Of a stretch of DNA of 8,002 bases, positions 7,175 to 8,002 are shown piece by piece (positions within the stretch are counted from its first letter, which is position 1; each line of letters opens with the position of its first letter). Below the pieces are notes generated by a model. That model saw only the letters and a program-made list of their open reading frames with translations. It was not told the DNA's origin and ran no database searches. This stretch comes from Clostridiales bacterium (lineage in GTDB: Bacteria; Bacillota; Clostridia; Oscillospirales; Ruminococcaceae). The translations under genes were made by a program, and so were the position numbers. The stretch lies in the NCBI GenBank assembly GCA_012800685.1, contig JAAZIT010000199.1, forward strand, positions 1-8,002, written 5' to 3'.

Positions 7175-8002
7175 TTAGATTTTTTGTTGTTTTGTTGCAG
7201 ATTTTTCTGCTTTAGTTTTTCCCGTAGCTTTAGAAGTACTTATTTTTTTCTTTGGAGGAGCTTTTTTAACTGTAAAATACATTACCGAAAACGGCGGAAT
7301 TTCAACTGTCACAGATTGGTCGTATCCATGCATTGGTACGGGCTCTGATTCAACAGTACCGTTTAGATATGCTGAACCATCATCTGAATCCGAGTTAAAA
7401 ACCTCAGTATAGCTTCCTCTATATGGTACGCCAAAGCTATAAACAGCTCTGCCGACAGGAACAAAATTACACACAACGATTATCTCATTATCTTTTTTAT
7501 CAATACGTCTAAAGATAATGACACTCTGTTTATAATCGTCACTAGATATCCAATTAAAACCTTCCCATGAATAATCAATCTCCCACATTGGAGTATTTTT
7601 TAAATAAAATTCATTTAGGTTTTTAACATATTGCTTATAATTTTTATGCAAATCATATTCTTCTGGCATAAACCACTCTAAGCTATTTTCATAATCCCAC
7701 TCTCTAAATTGTCCAAATTCACTTCCCATAAACATAAGCTTCTTACCAGGGTGTGCCATCATGTAAGCAAGAAAAGCTTTTGCCTGTGGAAACTTTTGAT
7801 CAGGCTCGCCCCACATCTTTTGAATAAGTGAACCCTTTCCATGAACAACCTCGTCATGAGAAATTGGCAAAATATAATTTTCTGAAAATGCATAGAAAAA
7901 TGAAAATGTTAGCATATTATGATTAAATGCTCTGTGTATTGGGTCCATTGCCATATACTTAAGCATGTCATTCATCCAGCCCATATTCCAATTAAAGTTA
8001 AA
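7175..8002 (-). CDS. glgB: 1,4-alpha-glucan branching enzyme GlgB, C-terminal part (5' end outside window)
   Basis: GlgB (GH13) cuts alpha-1,4-glucan and re-attaches the segment as an alpha-1,6 branch. The last 275 residues are present. The frame is open to the window edge and reads FNFNWNMGWMNDMLKYM, so the first in-frame ATG at 7984 is internal. Seen are the end of the catalytic barrel with ISHDEVVHGKGSL (transition-state His49 and Asp50 of this fragment), the family patch FMGSEFGQFREWDYENSLEW, and the C-terminal beta-sandwich ending in PPFSVMYFTVK. The nucleophile and acid/base residues lie outside the window. An unusual 30-residue tail (fragment residues 246-275) follows, with 11 lysines plus Thr, Ser and Ala and only one acidic residue. 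GlgB proteins normally stop soon after the beta-sandwich. It is the first visible gene of the glg operon; the promoter is not in the window. Confidence 0.95.
   Translation of the reverse strand, partial: FNFNWNMGWMNDMLKYMAMDPIHRAFNHNMLTFSFFYAFSENYILPISHDEVVHGKGSLIQKMWGEPDQKFPQAKAFLAYMMAHPGKKLMFMGSEFGQFREWDYENSLEWFMPEEYDLHKNYKQYVKNLNEFYLKNTPMWEIDYSWEGFNWISSDDYKQSVIIFRRIDKKDNEIIVVCNFVPVGRAVYSFGVPYRGSYTEVFNSDSDDGSAYLNGTVESEPVPMHGYDQSVTVEIPPFSVMYFTVKKAPPKKKISTSKATGKTKAEKSATKQQKI

Noticed and set aside
1..8002. Mobile elements, CRISPR arrays, tRNA or rRNA genes, defence or secondary-metabolite systems
   Set aside because: No transposase, direct-repeat array, terminal inverted repeats, tRNA-like cloverleaf or unknown gene cluster was seen; every sizeable gene belongs to a well-known metabolic or repair family.

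Overview
This is an AT-rich window whose gene content and order suggest a low-GC member of the Bacillota, most likely a clostridial (gut- or anaerobe-type) organism. The reasons are the glycogen gene order glgB-glgC-glgD-glgA with a paired GlgC/GlgD ADP-glucose pyrophosphorylase, purine-rich Shine-Dalgarno sites, a TTG start, and a near-consensus housekeeping promoter. The genus cannot be named from the sequence alone.

Layout. Positions 1-531 (+) are the 3' end of mfd, the transcription-repair coupling factor, closed by a strong 14-bp hairpin terminator at 534-573. Everything else is on the minus strand. Positions 3230-675 hold a two-gene operon, an amidohydrolase of the MTA/SAH deaminase family (mtaD) followed by an S-adenosylhomocysteinase-family gene (ahcY). 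It is driven by a near-consensus promoter at 3264-3292 and converges on mfd. Positions 8002-3373 hold a glycogen biosynthesis operon, read as glgB (3' part only), glgC, glgD, glgA, which ends in an intrinsic terminator at 3311-3360. That terminator lies directly upstream of the mtaD promoter, so the two minus-strand operons are insulated from each other.

How the genes work together. GlgC, probably with its catalytically degenerate paralogue GlgD, makes ADP-glucose. GlgA polymerises it into alpha-1,4-glucan and GlgB adds the alpha-1,6 branches. No phosphorylase (glgP) follows glgA. The mtaD-ahcY pair handles the by-product of SAM-dependent methylation. MtaD can deaminate SAH to S-inosylhomocysteine. 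The hydrolase is of the short, archaeal/Thermotoga-like type, with Lys where canonical enzymes have the substrate-pocket Glu. This raises the possibility that the pair works as a deaminate-then-hydrolyse route rather than direct SAH hydrolysis.

Most of the window is ordinary core metabolism. No mobile element, CRISPR array, RNA gene or defence system was seen. The points most worth a second look are the substrate of the ahcY product, the lysine-rich tail on GlgB, the Lys-to-Ala change in the GlgA KxGGL motif, and corrected starts for glgA and glgC.
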